NCBI RefSeq assembly: GCF_900496965.1
Contig: NZ_UFQB01000003.1
Span: 186,001 to 250,000, forward strand
DNA: 64,000 nucleotides
Direction: 5' to 3'
DNA from: Achromobacter agilis
GTDB taxonomy: Bacteria > Pseudomonadota > Gammaproteobacteria > Burkholderiales > Burkholderiaceae_B
The notes beneath the pieces were generated by a model, which was not told where the DNA came from, made no database searches, and saw nothing but the letters and a program-made list of their open reading frames with translations. The position numbers and the translations under genes are program-made. Below, one piece after another: positions 14,657-26,280 of this stretch (its first letter is position 1; each line of letters opens with the position of its first letter).

Positions 14657-15913
14657 ATGGCAGAAATCAAGAACTACACGCTCAACTTCGGCCCTCAGCA
14701 CCCGGCCGCGCACGGTGTGCTGCGCCTGGTGCTCGAGCTCGACGGCGAAGTGATCCAGCGCGCCGACCCGCACATCGGCCTGCTGCACCGCGCCACGGAA
14801 AAGCTGGCCGAGCACAAGACCTACATCCAGGCGCTGCCCTACATGGACCGCCTGGACTACGTGTCCATGATGTGCAATGAGCACGCCTACGTCATGGCCA
14901 TCGAGAAGCTGCTGGGCGTCGAAGCTCCGCTGCGCGCGCAATACATCCGCGTGATGTTCGACGAGATCACCCGTCTGCTGAACCACCTGATGTCGCTGGG
15001 TTCGCACGCGCTGGACGTGGGCGCCATGGCGGTGTTCCTGTACGCCTTCCGCGAACGCGAAGACCTGATGGACTGCTACGAGGCAGTATCGGGCGCGCGT
15101 ATGCACGCGGCGTACTACCGTCCGGGCGGCGTCTACCGCGACCTGCCGGATTCGATGCCGCAGTACGGCGACACCAGCAAGTATCGCGGCGACAAGGAAC
15201 TGCGCGTCATGAACGACGCGCGTTCGGGCTCGCTGCTGGACTTCATCGAAGACTTCACCAACCGTTTCCCCGGCTGCGTGGACGAATACGAAACGCTGCT
15301 GACCGACAACCGCATCTGGAAACAGCGTCTGGTGGGCATCGGCGTGGTCGACCCCGAGCGCGCCAAGGCGCTGGGCTTCACCGGCCCGATGCTGCGCGGT
15401 TCGGGCGTGGCCTGGGACCTGCGCAAGATGCAGCCCTACGAAGTCTACGACCTGCTCGATTTCGACATCCCCGTCGGCGTCAACGGCGATTGCTATGACC
15501 GCTACCTGGTCCGTATCGCCGAAATGCGCGAGAGCAACCGCATCATCCGCCAGTGCGTGGAATGGCTGCGCAACAACCCGGGTCCGGTCATGATCGAGAA
15601 TCACAAGATCGCCCCGCCCAAGCGCACGGCCATGAAGACCAACATGGAAGAGCTGATCCATCACTTCAAGCTCTTCACTGAAGGCTTCCACGTTCCTCCC
15701 GGTGAAGCGTACGCCTCGGTGGAGCATCCCAAGGGCGAATTCGGCATCTACGCGGTGTCCGACGGCGCCAACAAGCCTTACCGCCTGAAGATTCGGGCCC
15801 CCGGCTTTGTCCACCTGCAATCGCTGGATGAAATGTCGCGCGGTCACATGATCGCCGACGCCGTCACCATCATTGGCACGCAGGACATCGTTTTCGGCGA
15901 GATCGATCGCTGA
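14657..15913 (+). CDS. nuoD: NADH-quinone oxidoreductase subunit D
   Basis: 418-residue 49-kDa subunit, which forms the quinone-binding pocket with NuoB. It begins with [26 protein letters not shown], in which the GPQHPAAHG motif lines the quinone site, and ends with [35 protein letters not shown], the family's C-terminal signature. Length and all landmarks are normal. Confidence 0.97.
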   Translation: MAEIKNYTLNFGPQHPAAHGVLRLVLELDGEVIQRADPHIGLLHRATEKLAEHKTYIQALPYMDRLDYVSMMCNEHAYVMAIEKLLGVEAPLRAQYIRVMFDEITRLLNHLMSLGSHALDVGAMAVFLYAFREREDLMDCYEAVSGARMHAAYYRPGGVYRDLPDSMPQYGDTSKYRGDKELRVMNDARSGSLLDFIEDFTNRFPGCVDEYETLLTDNRIWKQRLVGIGVVDPERAKALGFTGPMLRGSGVAWDLRKMQPYEVYDLLDFDIPVGVNGDCYDRYLVRIAEMRESNRIIRQCVEWLRNNPGPVMIENHKIAPPKRTAMKTNMEELIHHFKLFTEGFHVPPGEAYASVEHPKGEFGIYAVSDGANKPYRLKIRAPGFVHLQSLDEMSRGHMIADAVTIIGTQDIVFGEIDR

Positions 15914-15960
15914 TCCGCCCAGACAGTCACGAGCACGCCCGCATAACCCGGATTCAAACT

Positions 15961-16455
15961 ATGCTGCTTTCCGAACAGGCCTACCAGAAAATCGACCGAG
16001 AACTCGCGAAGTTCCCGGCCGACCAGCGGCAGTCCGCCATCATGGCCTCGCTTGCCATCGCGCAAGAAGAGAAGGGCTGGTTGGCTACCGAAATCATCGA
16101 AGATGTGGCCAACTACATTGGCGTTCCGCCCATCGCGGTCCAGGAAGTCGCCACTTTCTACAACATGTTCGACGTCAAGCCAGTCGGCAAGAACAAGATC
16201 GCCGTCTGCACGAACCTGCCCTGTGCCTTGCGCGACGGCGAACGCGCCGGCGACTACCTCAAGCGCAAGCTGGGTGTCGACTACCGCGAAACCACTGCCG
16301 ACGGCCAGTTCACCCTGGTTGAAGGCGAGTGCATGGGCGCTTGCGGCGATTCGCCTGTGCTGATCGTGAACAACAAGCATATGTGCGTGCGCATGACCGA
16401 AGAAAAGCTGGACGCGCTGGTCGCGGCCCTCAAGGCGCAAGGAGAGTCGGCATGA
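15961..16455 (+). CDS. nuoE: NADH-quinone oxidoreductase subunit E
   Basis: 164-residue thioredoxin-like subunit holding the 2Fe-2S cluster N1a. The four ligand cysteines are in CTNLPC (about residues 81-86) and [11 protein letters not shown] (about 122-132). The start is ATG 15961 ([15 protein letters not shown]). It overlaps nuoF by ATGA. Confidence 0.96.
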   Translation: MLLSEQAYQKIDRELAKFPADQRQSAIMASLAIAQEEKGWLATEIIEDVANYIGVPPIAVQEVATFYNMFDVKPVGKNKIAVCTNLPCALRDGERAGDYLKRKLGVDYRETTADGQFTLVEGECMGACGDSPVLIVNNKHMCVRMTEEKLDALVAALKAQGESA

Positions 16456-17819
16456 ACGCGCCCGACCTGTACAAGCAGTTCGCGCAGGGGCTTGAACCCA
16501 ACCCGCTGAACGACCTGTCCAATTCGATGTGCCTGCACGGCCGGCACATCCAGCCGCAGATCATGGCCGACGTCGACGGCGCCAACTGGCGCCTGGCCGA
16601 CTACGTCAAGCGCGGCGGCTACGAAGCCCTGAAGAAGATCCTGACCACCGGCATGAAGCCGGAAGACGTGATCGCCGAAGTCAAGGCGTCCGGCCTGCGC
16701 GGCCGCGGCGGCGCGGGCTTTCCGACCGGCCTGAAGTGGAGCTTCATGCCGCGCGCCTTCCCCGGCCAGAAGTACCTGGTCTGCAACTCCGACGAAGGCG
16801 AGCCGGGCACGTTCAAGGACCGCGACATCCTGCGCTTCAATCCGCATATCGTGATTGAAGGCATGGCGATCGCGGCCTACGCCATGGGCATCAGCGCCGG
16901 CTACAACTATATCCACGGCGAAATCTTCGAAGTCTACGAGCGCTTCGAAGAAGCGCTGGAAGAGGCGCGCGCCGCCGGCTTCCTGGGCGACAAGATCCTG
17001 GGTTCGGACTACAGCTTCCAGCTGCACGCGTTCCATGGCTATGGCGCGTACATCTGCGGCGAAGAAACCGCGCTGTTGGAATCGCTGGAAGGCAAGAAGG
17101 GCCAGCCGCGCTTCAAGCCGCCGTTCCCGGCCAGCTTCGGCCTGTACGGCAAACCGACCACGATCAACAACACCGAAACGTTCGCGGCGGTGCCATGGAT
17201 CATCCGCAACAGCGGCCAGGCCTACCTGGAAGTCGGCAAGCCGAACAACGGCGGCACCAAGCTGTTCTCGATCACCGGCGACGTCGAGCGTCCCGGCAAC
17301 TACGAGATCCCGCTGGGCACCCCGTTCTCGACCTTGCTGGAACTGGCGGGCGGCATGCGCGGCGGCAAGAAGCTGAAGGCGGTGATCCCCGGCGGCTCCA
17401 GCGCCCCGGTGCTGCCGGCCGACATCATGATGGAAACCACGATGGACTATGACTCCATCGCCAAGGCGGGTTCCATGCTGGGCTCCGGCGCCGTGATCGT
17501 CATGGACGAGACGCGCTGCATGGTGAAGTCGCTCTTGCGTCTGTCGTACTTCTATTTCGAGGAAAGCTGCGGCCAGTGCACGCCGTGCCGCGAAGGCACC
17601 GGCTGGCTCTACCGCATGGTGCATCGCATCGAGAACGGCCAGGGCCGCCCGGAGGACCTGGATCTGCTCGACAACGTGGCGGGCAATATCATGGGCCGCA
17701 CCATCTGCGCCCTGGGTGACGCCGCCGCCATGCCCGTCCGTGGCTTCCTCAAGCATTTTCGCGACGAATTCGCGCACCACATCGAGCACAAGTCTTGTGT
17801 GGTCCCGCAATATCTGTAG
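16452..17819 (+). CDS. nuoF: NADH-quinone oxidoreductase subunit F (NADH and FMN binding)
   Basis: 455-residue subunit where NADH is oxidised. Landmarks are the glycine-rich nucleotide motif [10 protein letters not shown] (residues 84-93), the FMN-binding [13 protein letters not shown], and the 4Fe-4S N3 ligands [12 protein letters not shown] around residue 373. The ATG at 16452 overlaps the nuoE stop (ATGA) and fits the family N-terminus, although the frame is open upstream. Confidence 0.97.
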   Translation: MNAPDLYKQFAQGLEPNPLNDLSNSMCLHGRHIQPQIMADVDGANWRLADYVKRGGYEALKKILTTGMKPEDVIAEVKASGLRGRGGAGFPTGLKWSFMPRAFPGQKYLVCNSDEGEPGTFKDRDILRFNPHIVIEGMAIAAYAMGISAGYNYIHGEIFEVYERFEEALEEARAAGFLGDKILGSDYSFQLHAFHGYGAYICGEETALLESLEGKKGQPRFKPPFPASFGLYGKPTTINNTETFAAVPWIIRNSGQAYLEVGKPNNGGTKLFSITGDVERPGNYEIPLGTPFSTLLELAGGMRGGKKLKAVIPGGSSAPVLPADIMMETTMDYDSIAKAGSMLGSGAVIVMDETRCMVKSLLRLSYFYFEESCGQCTPCREGTGWLYRMVHRIENGQGRPEDLDLLDNVAGNIMGRTICALGDAAAMPVRGFLKHFRDEFAHHIEHKSCVVPQYL

Positions 17820-17834
17820 GTCTCAGGAACAGCA

Positions 17835-20162
17835 ATGGTTGAACTAACCGTCGACGGCAACAAGGTCGAAGTGCCCGAAGGCAGCATGGTCATGCATGCC
17901 GCCCAGAAAGTCGGGCTTTACGTGCCGCATTTCTGCTACCACAAGAAACTGTCCATCGCGGCCAACTGCCGCATGTGCCTGGTTGAAGTGGAAAAGGCGC
18001 CCAAGGCGCTGCCCGCCTGCGCCACGCCCGTGACCAATGGCATGGTCGTCCACACCTGCTCCGAGAAGGCGCGCGCCGCTCAGAAGTCGGTGATGGAATT
18101 CTTGCTCATCAATCACCCCCTCGACTGCCCGATCTGCGATCAGGGCGGCGAATGCCAGCTGCAGGATCTGGCCGTGGGCTACGGCGGCTCTTCCTCGCGT
18201 TACCAGGAAGAAAAGCGCGTCGTGTTCCACAAGGACCTGGGCCCGCTGGTTTCCGCCGAGGAAATGAGCCGCTGCATCCACTGCACCCGCTGCGTGCGCT
18301 TCGGCCAGGAAATCGCCGGCGTCATGGAACTGGGCATGCTGGGCCGTGGCGAGCACTCCGAGATCACGACCTTCGTCGGGCGCTCGATCGAGTCCGAGTT
18401 GTCGGGCAACATGATCGACATCTGTCCGGTGGGCGCGCTGACCTCCAAGCCCTTCCGCTACAGCGCGCGCACCTGGGAACTGGCTCGCCGCCGTTCGGTC
18501 AGCCCGCACGACAGCCTGGGCGCCAACCTGGTCGTCCAGGTCAAGGGCGACCGCGTCATGCGCGTGGTTCCGTTCGAAGACGAAGCCATCAACGAATGCT
18601 GGATCAGCGACCGCGACCGCTTCTCGTACGAAGGCCTGAACAGCGAAGACCGCCTGTCCGCCCCGATGATCAAGGGCACCGACGGCAAGTGGCAGGAAGC
18701 CTCCTGGGCCGACGCGCTGCAAGCCGTGGCCCAAGGCCTCTCCCGCGTTCGCGACAGCTTCGGCGCCGGCCAGATCGGCGCCCTGGCGTCCGAATATGCC
18801 ACCACCGAGGAATACGCGCTGCTGGGCCGCCTGGTCCGCTCGCTGGGTTCCGAGAACATCGACTTCCGCCTGCGCCAGACCGATCCGGCTTTCGACGCCG
18901 CCCTGACGGGCGCGCCGTGGCTGGGCATGCCGGTCGCCGAACTCGACAACCTGGACCGCGTCCTGGTCGTGGGTTCGTTCCTGCGCAAGGATCATCCCCT
19001 GATGGCGCAACGCCTGCGCCAGGCCGCCAAGCGCGGCACGCAGATCCTGATGGTCGATAGCGCCGCGGATGATCCGCTGATGCCCGTGGCCGCCCGTATC
19101 ACCGTGGCGCCGTCCGAACTGGCGCGCGCGCTGGCCGAAGTGGCCGTCGCGCTGGCCCAGGCCAAGGACCAGGCCGTGCCGGCCGAGTTCGCCGCCGTCG
19201 TTCCGGGCGACAACGCCAAGGCGATCGCCGCCAGCCTGGCTTCCGGCGCCAACACCGCCGTGCTGATGGGCAACCTGGCCGTGGCCAGCGCCCAGGCCTC
19301 GACCCTGGCGGCCAACGGCCGCGCCGTGGCCGACCTGGCCGGCGGCAAGTTCGGCTTCCTGACCTCCGGCGGCAACACCGTCGGCGGTTACCTGGCTGGC
19401 GCCATCCCGGGCAAGGGCGGCAAGAATGCCGCCGCCATGCTGGCCGAGCCGCTGAAGGCCTACATCGTCCTGCACGCCGAGCCGCTGCTGGATGCCGACA
19501 ACGGCCAGCAGGCGATCGCCGCGCTGCGCGGCGCGCAATTCGCCGTCGCGCTGACGCCTTACCGTTCGGCTGCCGCCGAGTGGGCCGACGTCATGCTGCC
19601 GGTGTCGCCGTTCACCGAAACCTCGGGCACCTTCGTCAACGCGCAAGGCCTGGCTCAGAGCTTCAAGGGCACGGTCACGCCGTTCGGCCAGACCCGTCCG
19701 GCCTGGAAGGTCCTGCGCGTGCTGGGCAACGTCCTGCACCTGGCCGGCTTCGACGATGAAACCTCCGAGTCCGTGCGCGATTCCGCGCTGGCCGGCGGTA
19801 TCGAAACCCGTCTGTCCAACGACATCAAGGCGCCGCTGGGCCTGGGCCAGGCCGGCACCGGCCTGGAACGCGTCGCCGACGTGCCGATCTACCGCAGCGA
19901 TGCGATGGTCCGCCGTTCGGAGCCGTTGCAAGCGTCCCCGGCCTCGAAGAAGCCGGCTGCCGCCATGAACGGCCGCACGCTCACCAGCCTGGGCCTCACG
20001 GCCGGCGCCAAGGTGCGTGTGTCGGGCGGGCAGGGCGCCGTCGAACTCGAAACCGTGCAGGATGACGCCGTGGCCGATCGCGCCGTGCGCATTTCGGCAG
20101 CCTTTGAAAACACCGCGGCCCTGGGTGGCGCATTCGGTCAAATCAGCGTGGAGCGTGCCTGA
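17835..20162 (+). CDS. nuoG: NADH-quinone oxidoreductase subunit G
   Basis: 775-residue iron-sulfur subunit. The N-terminal 2Fe-2S domain has [15 protein letters not shown] and ACATPV; then come the His/Cys cluster site [20 protein letters not shown] and the ferredoxin-like [16 protein letters not shown] with [13 protein letters not shown]. The large C-terminal part is a molybdopterin-oxidoreductase-like domain that binds no cofactor in complex I. It ends in TGATG, overlapping the nuoH start by one base. Confidence 0.97.
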   Translation: MVELTVDGNKVEVPEGSMVMHAAQKVGLYVPHFCYHKKLSIAANCRMCLVEVEKAPKALPACATPVTNGMVVHTCSEKARAAQKSVMEFLLINHPLDCPICDQGGECQLQDLAVGYGGSSSRYQEEKRVVFHKDLGPLVSAEEMSRCIHCTRCVRFGQEIAGVMELGMLGRGEHSEITTFVGRSIESELSGNMIDICPVGALTSKPFRYSARTWELARRRSVSPHDSLGANLVVQVKGDRVMRVVPFEDEAINECWISDRDRFSYEGLNSEDRLSAPMIKGTDGKWQEASWADALQAVAQGLSRVRDSFGAGQIGALASEYATTEEYALLGRLVRSLGSENIDFRLRQTDPAFDAALTGAPWLGMPVAELDNLDRVLVVGSFLRKDHPLMAQRLRQAAKRGTQILMVDSAADDPLMPVAARITVAPSELARALAEVAVALAQAKDQAVPAEFAAVVPGDNAKAIAASLASGANTAVLMGNLAVASAQASTLAANGRAVADLAGGKFGFLTSGGNTVGGYLAGAIPGKGGKNAAAMLAEPLKAYIVLHAEPLLDADNGQQAIAALRGAQFAVALTPYRSAAAEWADVMLPVSPFTETSGTFVNAQGLAQSFKGTVTPFGQTRPAWKVLRVLGNVLHLAGFDDETSESVRDSALAGGIETRLSNDIKAPLGLGQAGTGLERVADVPIYRSDAMVRRSEPLQASPASKKPAAAMNGRTLTSLGLTAGAKVRVSGGQGAVELETVQDDAVADRAVRISAAFENTAALGGAFGQISVERA

Positions 20163-21235
20163 TGGAATGGCTTAATGTTCTTGAGAGCCAGGGTACGGCA
20201 CTGCTGGGCCCGACGGTCTGGTTGGTCCTCTGGACCCTCATCAAGATTGTGATCATCGCCGTGCCCATCATCCTGTGCGTGGCTTACCTGACGTACTGGG
20301 AGCGCAAGATGATCGGCGCCATGCACGTCCGCATGGGTCCGAACCGCGTCGGCTTCAAGGGGCTGCTGCAGCCGTTCGCCGATGTGTTCAAGCTGCTGAC
20401 CAAAGAAGTCGTGGTCCCGTCGCAGGCCAACAAGGTGCTGTTCATCGTGGCCCCGGTGGTCACGCTGATGCCGGCCCTGGCCGCCTGGGCGGTCGTGCCC
20501 TTCGGCCCCGACGTGGTGCTGGCCAACGTCAACGCCGGCCTGCTGTACATCATGGCCATCACGTCCATCGGCGTGTATGGCGTGATCGTCGCTGGCTGGG
20601 CGTCCAACTCCAAGTACGCCTTCCTGGGCGCGCTGCGCGCATCGGCCCAGATGCTGTCCTACGAACTGGCCATCGGCTTCGTGCTGGTGACGGTGCTGCT
20701 GGTCTCCGGCAGCCTGAACATGTCCGAGATCGTGCATGTCCAGAACCGCGGCTGGTTCGCCGAGAAGGGCCTGACGTTCCTGTCCTGGAACTGGCTGCCG
20801 CTCTTGCCGCTGTTCGTGATCTACGTGATCTCGGCCGTGGCCGAAACCAACCGCCACCCGTTCGACGTCGTGGAAGGCGAATCCGAAATCGTGGCCGGCC
20901 ACATGGTCGAGTACTCGGGCATGGCGTTCGCGCTGTTCTTCCTGGGCGAATACGCCAACATGATCCTGCTGTCCTGCATGGCCTCGATCATGTTCCTGGG
21001 CGGCTGGGCTTCCCCGATCGACATCGCGCCGCTGACCTGGATTCCGGGTTGGATCTGGCTGGGTCTCAAGACATTCTTCGTGGTCTCGTTGTTCGTGTGG
21101 TTCCGCGCGTCGTTCCCGCGCTACCGCTATGACCAGATCATGCGCTTGGGTTGGAAAATCTTCATCCCGCTGACCGGCGTTTGGCTGGTCGTGGTGGCGA
21201 TCTGGATGCAGACGCCCTGGAACATTTGGCGCTAA
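20162..21235 (+). CDS. nuoH: NADH-quinone oxidoreductase subunit H
   Basis: 357-residue membrane subunit (ND1) with about eight helices, forming the quinone entry channel and the first proton path. Signatures are [26 protein letters not shown] (about residues 56-82) and [27 protein letters not shown] (about 227-253), both nearly invariant. It starts at the last base of the nuoG stop codon. Confidence 0.97.
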   Translation: MEWLNVLESQGTALLGPTVWLVLWTLIKIVIIAVPIILCVAYLTYWERKMIGAMHVRMGPNRVGFKGLLQPFADVFKLLTKEVVVPSQANKVLFIVAPVVTLMPALAAWAVVPFGPDVVLANVNAGLLYIMAITSIGVYGVIVAGWASNSKYAFLGALRASAQMLSYELAIGFVLVTVLLVSGSLNMSEIVHVQNRGWFAEKGLTFLSWNWLPLLPLFVIYVISAVAETNRHPFDVVEGESEIVAGHMVEYSGMAFALFFLGEYANMILLSCMASIMFLGGWASPIDIAPLTWIPGWIWLGLKTFFVVSLFVWFRASFPRYRYDQIMRLGWKIFIPLTGVWLVVVAIWMQTPWNIWR

Positions 21236-21256
21236 GCCGCCAAGCAGAGGCAGGAT

Positions 21257-21745
21257 ATGGAAGCGATCAAGGATTTCTTCGGCAGTCTGATGCTGACCGA
21301 ATTGCTCAAGGGCATGCGCCTGACGGGCAAGTATTTCTTCAAGCGCAAGGTCACCTTGCGCTACCCCCAGGAAAAGACGCCTGCGTCGGCGCGTTTCCGT
21401 GGCCTGCACGCGCTGCGCCGCTACCCCAACGGGGAAGAGCGGTGCATTGCGTGCAAGCTGTGCGAAGCGGTCTGCCCGGCATTGGCGATCACCATCGAGT
21501 CGGACCAGCGCGATGACGGCACCCGCCGTACCACGCGCTACGACATCGACCTCACCAAATGCATTTTCTGCGGCTTCTGTGAGGAAAGCTGCCCGGTGGA
21601 TTCCATCGTGGAAACGCACATCCACGAATACCACGGCGAAAAGCGCGGCGACCTGTATTTCACCAAAGACATGCTGCTCGCCGTGGGCGACCGCTACGAA
21701 GCCGAAATCGCCCGCCGCCGGGCCGAAGACGCTCCTTACCGTTGA
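21257..21745 (+). CDS. nuoI: NADH-quinone oxidoreductase subunit I
   Basis: 162-residue peripheral-arm ferredoxin with clusters N6a and N6b. Both 4Fe-4S motifs are clear: [16 protein letters not shown] and [18 protein letters not shown]. It ends with the usual Arg-rich helix ([15 protein letters not shown]). Confidence 0.97.
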   Translation: MEAIKDFFGSLMLTELLKGMRLTGKYFFKRKVTLRYPQEKTPASARFRGLHALRRYPNGEERCIACKLCEAVCPALAITIESDQRDDGTRRTTRYDIDLTKCIFCGFCEESCPVDSIVETHIHEYHGEKRGDLYFTKDMLLAVGDRYEAEIARRRAEDAPYR

Positions 21746-21762
21746 AGCCCAGGGTCTGATCC

Positions 21763-22413
21763 ATGACTTTTACCACTGTCCTGTTTTACATACTGGCCGC
21801 CGTGCTGGTGATCGCGGCGTTCCGCGTGATCACCGCGCGCAGCCCGGTCACCGCCGTCCTGCACCTGATCCTGGCGTTCGCCAACGCGGCCATGCTGTGG
21901 ATGCTGCTCGGCGCCGAGTTCCTGGCGCTGCTGCTCGTGCTGGTGTACGTGGGCGCCGTGATGGTGCTCTTCCTCTTCGTCGTGATGATGCTCGACATCC
22001 GCATGGACACCCTGCGCCAGGGCATGAAGACCTACCTGCCCCTGGGGCTGGTGATCGGCGTCGTGCTGGTGCTGGAAATGTCTTTCGTGCTGGGTTCGAC
22101 CTGGTACGGCGCGGGCCCGCAAGCCCCGGTCGCCGGCGACTACAACAACGCCCGCGCGCTCGGCGAAGCCATGTACACGCAGTACATCTACGCGGTTGAA
22201 GTGGGCGCCGCGCTGCTGCTGGTCGGCATGGTTGCCGCCATCGCGCTGACCCTGCGCCGCCGCCGCGACGTCAAGTACAACGACCCCGTCGCCGCCGTCC
22301 GCGTGCGCGCCAAGGACCGTTTCCGCCTGGTGAGCATGACCGCCCAGAGCGAGCGCGCCCAGTCGCAGATCGGTGCCTCGTCCGCCGCCGCGCCCCAAGG
22401 AGAACAAAAATGA
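21763..22413 (+). CDS. nuoJ: NADH-quinone oxidoreductase subunit J
   Basis: 216-residue membrane subunit (ND6) with five predicted helices. The conserved [22 protein letters not shown] segment includes the pi-bulge helix involved in coupling. The C-terminal 45 residues are a hydrophilic extension. It overlaps nuoK by ATGA. Confidence 0.95.
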   Translation: MTFTTVLFYILAAVLVIAAFRVITARSPVTAVLHLILAFANAAMLWMLLGAEFLALLLVLVYVGAVMVLFLFVVMMLDIRMDTLRQGMKTYLPLGLVIGVVLVLEMSFVLGSTWYGAGPQAPVAGDYNNARALGEAMYTQYIYAVEVGAALLLVGMVAAIALTLRRRRDVKYNDPVAAVRVRAKDRFRLVSMTAQSERAQSQIGASSAAAPQGEQK

Positions 22414-22718
22414 CGCTGACGCTGGCCCATTACCTGATCCTCGGGGCGATCCTGTTCGCCATCGGGATCTTCGGCATCTTCCTGAACCGCCGCAACTTGA
22501 TCATTCTCCTGATGTCCATCGAGCTCGTGCTCCTGGCCGTCAACATGAACTTCGTGGCGTTCTCCAGCTGGTTCGGCGACACCGCCGGCCAGGTGTTCGT
22601 GTTCTTCATCTTGACTGTTGCCGCCGCCGAAGCGGCGATCGGCCTGGCCATCCTGGTGCTGCTGTTCCGCAACCTGAACACGATCAACGTTGACGAACTC
22701 GATCGCCTGAAGGGCTGA
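22410..22718 (+). CDS. nuoK: NADH-quinone oxidoreductase subunit K
   Basis: 102-residue, three-helix subunit (ND4L). The two buried glutamates are in [16 protein letters not shown] and [19 protein letters not shown], on the proton path. Starts by ATGA overlap with nuoJ. Confidence 0.96.
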   Translation: MTLTLAHYLILGAILFAIGIFGIFLNRRNLIILLMSIELVLLAVNMNFVAFSSWFGDTAGQVFVFFILTVAAAEAAIGLAILVLLFRNLNTINVDELDRLKG

Positions 22719-22735
22719 CGGGGTATTGGAAGAAA

Positions 22736-24772
22736 ATGTCTAGCTCACCCAATCTCTACTTGCTCATCGCGCTGGCGCCGCTGGCCGGAGCAATTCTCGC
22801 GGGCCTCTTCGGCACCGGGTTCCTGGGCCGTCCCATCGGCCGCCGCGCTTCGCACATGATCACCATCGTGGGCGTGCTCATCTCCACCATCGGTTCGGTA
22901 GTGGTGCTGAACGACGTGCTCAACGGCCTGCGCTTCGACGGCGCGGTCTACACCTGGAGCCTGATCGGCCAGACGAAGCTGGAAATCGGCTTCCTGATCG
23001 ATCCGCTCTCGGCCATGATGATGGTCGTGGTCACGTTCGTGTCACTGATGGTGCACATCTACACCATCGGCTACATGGCCGACGATCCCGGCTACCAGCG
23101 CTTCTTCTCGTACATCTCGCTGTTCACGTTCTCCATGCTGATGCTGGTGATGTCGAACAACATGGTGCAGCTGTTCTTCGGCTGGGAAGCGGTGGGCCTG
23201 GTGTCGTACCTGCTGATCGGCTTCTGGTACACGCGCCCCACGGCGATCTTCGCCAACATGAAGGCGTTCCTGATCAACCGCGTCGGCGACTTCGGCTTCG
23301 TGCTCGGCATCGGCCTGCTGTTCGCTTACGCCGGCACCATGCACTACGGCGAAGTCTTCGCCCAGGCCGACAAGCTGGCCACCCTGACGCTGCCCGGCTC
23401 TGACTGGATGCTGCTGACGGTCGCCTGCATCTGCCTGTTCATCGGCGCCATGGGCAAATCGGCCCAGGTTCCGCTGCACGCCTGGCTGCCCGACTCGATG
23501 GAAGGCCCGACCCCGATCTCCGCGCTGATCCACGCCGCCACCATGGTGACGGCCGGCATCTTCATGGTCGCGCGTTTCTCGCCGCTGTTCGAACTGTCCG
23601 ACGTGGCGCTGTCCTTCATCATCGTGATCGGCGCCATCGGCGCGCTGTTCCTGGGCATCCTGGGCATCATCCAAAACGACATCAAGCGCGTCGTCGCGTA
23701 CTCGACGCTGTCGCAGCTGGGCTACATGACCGTCGCGCTGGGCGCTTCGGCCTACTCGGTCGCGATCTTCCACCTGATGACCCACGCGTTCTTCAAGGCG
23801 CTGCTGTTCCTGGGCGCGGGCTCCGTCATCATCGGCATGCACCATGACCAGGACATCCGCAACATGGGCGGCCTGCGCAAGTACATGCCCATCACCTGGA
23901 TCACCTTCCTGCTGGGCACGCTGGCCCTGGTCGGCACGCCGTTCTTCTCGGGCTTCTACTCGAAGGAACACATCATCGAGGCCGCCGGTGCCGCGAACGT
24001 CTGGGGTGCGAATTTCGCGTACTACTCGACCCTGATCGGCGTGTTCGTGACCTCGCTGTACTCGTTCCGCGTGTACTTCCTGGTTTTCCACGGCAAGGAA
24101 CGCTTCGACACCAGCGGTCACGGCCATGGTCATGACGACCATCACCACGCCGCCGACGTCGACCACGAGCCGGACGGCCACGGCCATCACGGCACTCCCC
24201 ACGAGTCGCCCTGGGTGGTCACGCTGCCGCTGCTGCTGCTGGCGATTCCCTCGGTCATCATCGGCGCCTGGGTGGTCGATCCGATGCTGTTCGGCAAGTT
24301 CTTCGACGGCGTGATTAAGGTCCTGCCGCAGCACCCCGCCATGCACGAGCTGCATGAAGAGTGGCACGGCTGGGTCGCGTTTGGCATGCACGCCTTCCAG
24401 ACGGTTCCGTTCTGGCTGGTCGTGGCCGGCGCCGTCGTCGCCTGGTACTGCTACCTGATCAATCCCAAGGTCCCGGCCGCGATCAAGTCCAGCCTGTCCG
24501 GCATCAACAACGTGCTTGAAAACAAGTACTACGTGGATTGGGTCAACGAGCAGATCATCGCCCGCGGCCTGCGCTGCCTGGGCCGTGGCCTGTGGCAGAC
24601 CGGCGACCGCGGCATCATCGACGGCTTGCTGATCAACGGCAGCGCCCGTGTGGTGGGCTGGGTGGCAGCGCTTAGCCGCCACCTGCAGTCCGGCTTCATC
24701 TATCACTACGCGTTCGCGATGATCATCGGCATCATGGCGCTGGTGACTTTCTTTGTGCTGATTCCCCAATGA
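22736..24772 (+). CDS. nuoL: NADH-quinone oxidoreductase subunit L, with His-rich loop
   Basis: 678-residue antiporter-like subunit (ND5) at the distal end of the membrane arm, with a long C-terminal lateral helix. Conserved parts include FFGWEAVGLVSYLLIGFWY, the broken-helix region HAWLPDSMEGPTPISALIHAATMVTAGIF and the DIKRVVAYSTLSQLGYM loop. Between helices, residues about 462-490 form a His/Asp-rich segment (11 His in 29 residues), possibly metal-binding. It overlaps nuoM by ATGA. Confidence 0.96.
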   Translation: MSSSPNLYLLIALAPLAGAILAGLFGTGFLGRPIGRRASHMITIVGVLISTIGSVVVLNDVLNGLRFDGAVYTWSLIGQTKLEIGFLIDPLSAMMMVVVTFVSLMVHIYTIGYMADDPGYQRFFSYISLFTFSMLMLVMSNNMVQLFFGWEAVGLVSYLLIGFWYTRPTAIFANMKAFLINRVGDFGFVLGIGLLFAYAGTMHYGEVFAQADKLATLTLPGSDWMLLTVACICLFIGAMGKSAQVPLHAWLPDSMEGPTPISALIHAATMVTAGIFMVARFSPLFELSDVALSFIIVIGAIGALFLGILGIIQNDIKRVVAYSTLSQLGYMTVALGASAYSVAIFHLMTHAFFKALLFLGAGSVIIGMHHDQDIRNMGGLRKYMPITWITFLLGTLALVGTPFFSGFYSKEHIIEAAGAANVWGANFAYYSTLIGVFVTSLYSFRVYFLVFHGKERFDTSGHGHGHDDHHHAADVDHEPDGHGHHGTPHESPWVVTLPLLLLAIPSVIIGAWVVDPMLFGKFFDGVIKVLPQHPAMHELHEEWHGWVAFGMHAFQTVPFWLVVAGAVVAWYCYLINPKVPAAIKSSLSGINNVLENKYYVDWVNEQIIARGLRCLGRGLWQTGDRGIIDGLLINGSARVVGWVAALSRHLQSGFIYHYAFAMIIGIMALVTFFVLIPQ

Positions 24773-26271
24773 TGGCAAGCGAGATGGCATCCAACACTTT
24801 CCCCTGGCTCACGCTTGCGATCTTCGTTCCGATCGTATTCGGCCTGCTGGTGCTGGCGGTGGGCCGTGACGACCGTCCCGGTCTGACCCGCGGCCTGTCG
24901 CTCATCGGCGCTATCGCCGGTTTCCTGGTCACGATCCCGCTCTACACCGGTTTCGACTCCTCCACGGCCGCCATGCAGTTCGTGGAGAAGGCGTCCTGGA
25001 TCGAGGCCTTCAACGTCAACTACCACCTTGGCATCGACGGCATCTCGATGTGGTTCGTGCTCCTGACCGCCTTCATCACGATCATCGTGGTGCTGGCCGG
25101 CTGGGAAGTCATCACCAGCCGCGTCGCCCAGTACATGGCCGCCTTCCTGATCCTGTCGGGCCTGATGGTGGGTGTGTTCTGCGCGCTGGACGGCATGCTG
25201 TTCTACGTGTTCTTCGAAGCCACGCTGATCCCGATGTACATCATCATCGGCGTCTGGGGCGGCCCGAACCGCGTTTACGCAGCGTTCAAGTTCTTCCTGT
25301 ACACCCTGATGGGCTCGCTGCTGACCCTGGTGGCGTTCATCTACCTGTGGAACGCGTCGGGCGGTTCGTTCGACATCCTGACCTGGCAGCAGACCAAGCT
25401 GGGCTACACCCCGCAGATCCTGATCTTCGTGGCCCTGCTGGCGGCCTTCGCCGTGAAGGTGCCGATGTGGCCGGTCCACACGTGGTTGCCGGACGCTCAC
25501 GTCGAAGCCCCCACGGGCGGCTCCATCGTGCTGGCCGCGATCATGCTGAAGCTGGGCGCCTACGGCTTCCTGCGCTTCTCGCTGCCGATCGCTCCCGACG
25601 CCTCGCACAGCCTTGCCGGCATGATGATCACGCTGTCGCTGATCGCCGTGATCTACATCGGCCTGGTCGCGATCGTCCAGGACGACATGAAGAAGCTGGT
25701 GGCCTATTCGTCGGTGGCCCACATGGGCTTCGTGACGCTGGGCTTCTTCATCTTCAACACGGCCGGCGTCGAAGGCGCCATCGTGCAGATGATCTCCCAC
25801 GGCTTCGTGTCGGGCGCCATGTTCATGTGTATCGGCGTGCTCTATGACCGCATGCACTCGCGCCGCATCGCCGACTACGGCGGCGTGGTCAACGTGATGC
25901 CGCGCTTCGCCACGTTCTTCATCCTGTTCTCGATGGCCAACAGCGGCCTGCCGGCCACCAGCGGTTTCGTCGGCGAGTTCATGGTGATCATGGGCGCGGT
26001 CGAGCATAATTTCTGGATCGGCCTGCTGGCGGCAACCGCCCTGATCCTGGGCGCCTCCTATTCGCTGTGGATGGTCAAGCGCGTGGTCCTGGGCGACGTC
26101 GCCAATGACCATGTGCGCGAGCTGACCGATATCAACCGCCGCGAGTTCGTGATTCTTGGCGTGATGGCGATCGCCGTGTTGTACATGGGGATCTATCCCA
26201 AGCCCTTCACCGACGTGATGCACGTTTCGGTGGAGGCCCTGCTGCAACACGTTGCCGTCTCGAAACTGTAA
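24769..26271 (+). CDS. nuoM: NADH-quinone oxidoreductase subunit M
   Basis: 500-residue antiporter-like subunit (ND4). Key landmarks are YVFFEATLIPMYIIIGVWGG with its buried Glu, the WLPDAHVEAPTGGSIVLAAIMLKLGAYG helix and DDMKKLVAYSSVAHMGFV. The first ATG (24769) overlaps the nuoL stop; ATG 24772 and 24784 are also possible starts, and the latter (MASNTFPWLT) fits the family N-terminus well. Confidence 0.95.
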   Translation: MMASEMASNTFPWLTLAIFVPIVFGLLVLAVGRDDRPGLTRGLSLIGAIAGFLVTIPLYTGFDSSTAAMQFVEKASWIEAFNVNYHLGIDGISMWFVLLTAFITIIVVLAGWEVITSRVAQYMAAFLILSGLMVGVFCALDGMLFYVFFEATLIPMYIIIGVWGGPNRVYAAFKFFLYTLMGSLLTLVAFIYLWNASGGSFDILTWQQTKLGYTPQILIFVALLAAFAVKVPMWPVHTWLPDAHVEAPTGGSIVLAAIMLKLGAYGFLRFSLPIAPDASHSLAGMMITLSLIAVIYIGLVAIVQDDMKKLVAYSSVAHMGFVTLGFFIFNTAGVEGAIVQMISHGFVSGAMFMCIGVLYDRMHSRRIADYGGVVNVMPRFATFFILFSMANSGLPATSGFVGEFMVIMGAVEHNFWIGLLAATALILGASYSLWMVKRVVLGDVANDHVRELTDINRREFVILGVMAIAVLYMGIYPKPFTDVMHVSVEALLQHVAVSKL

Positions 26272-26280
26272 GACAAGACA

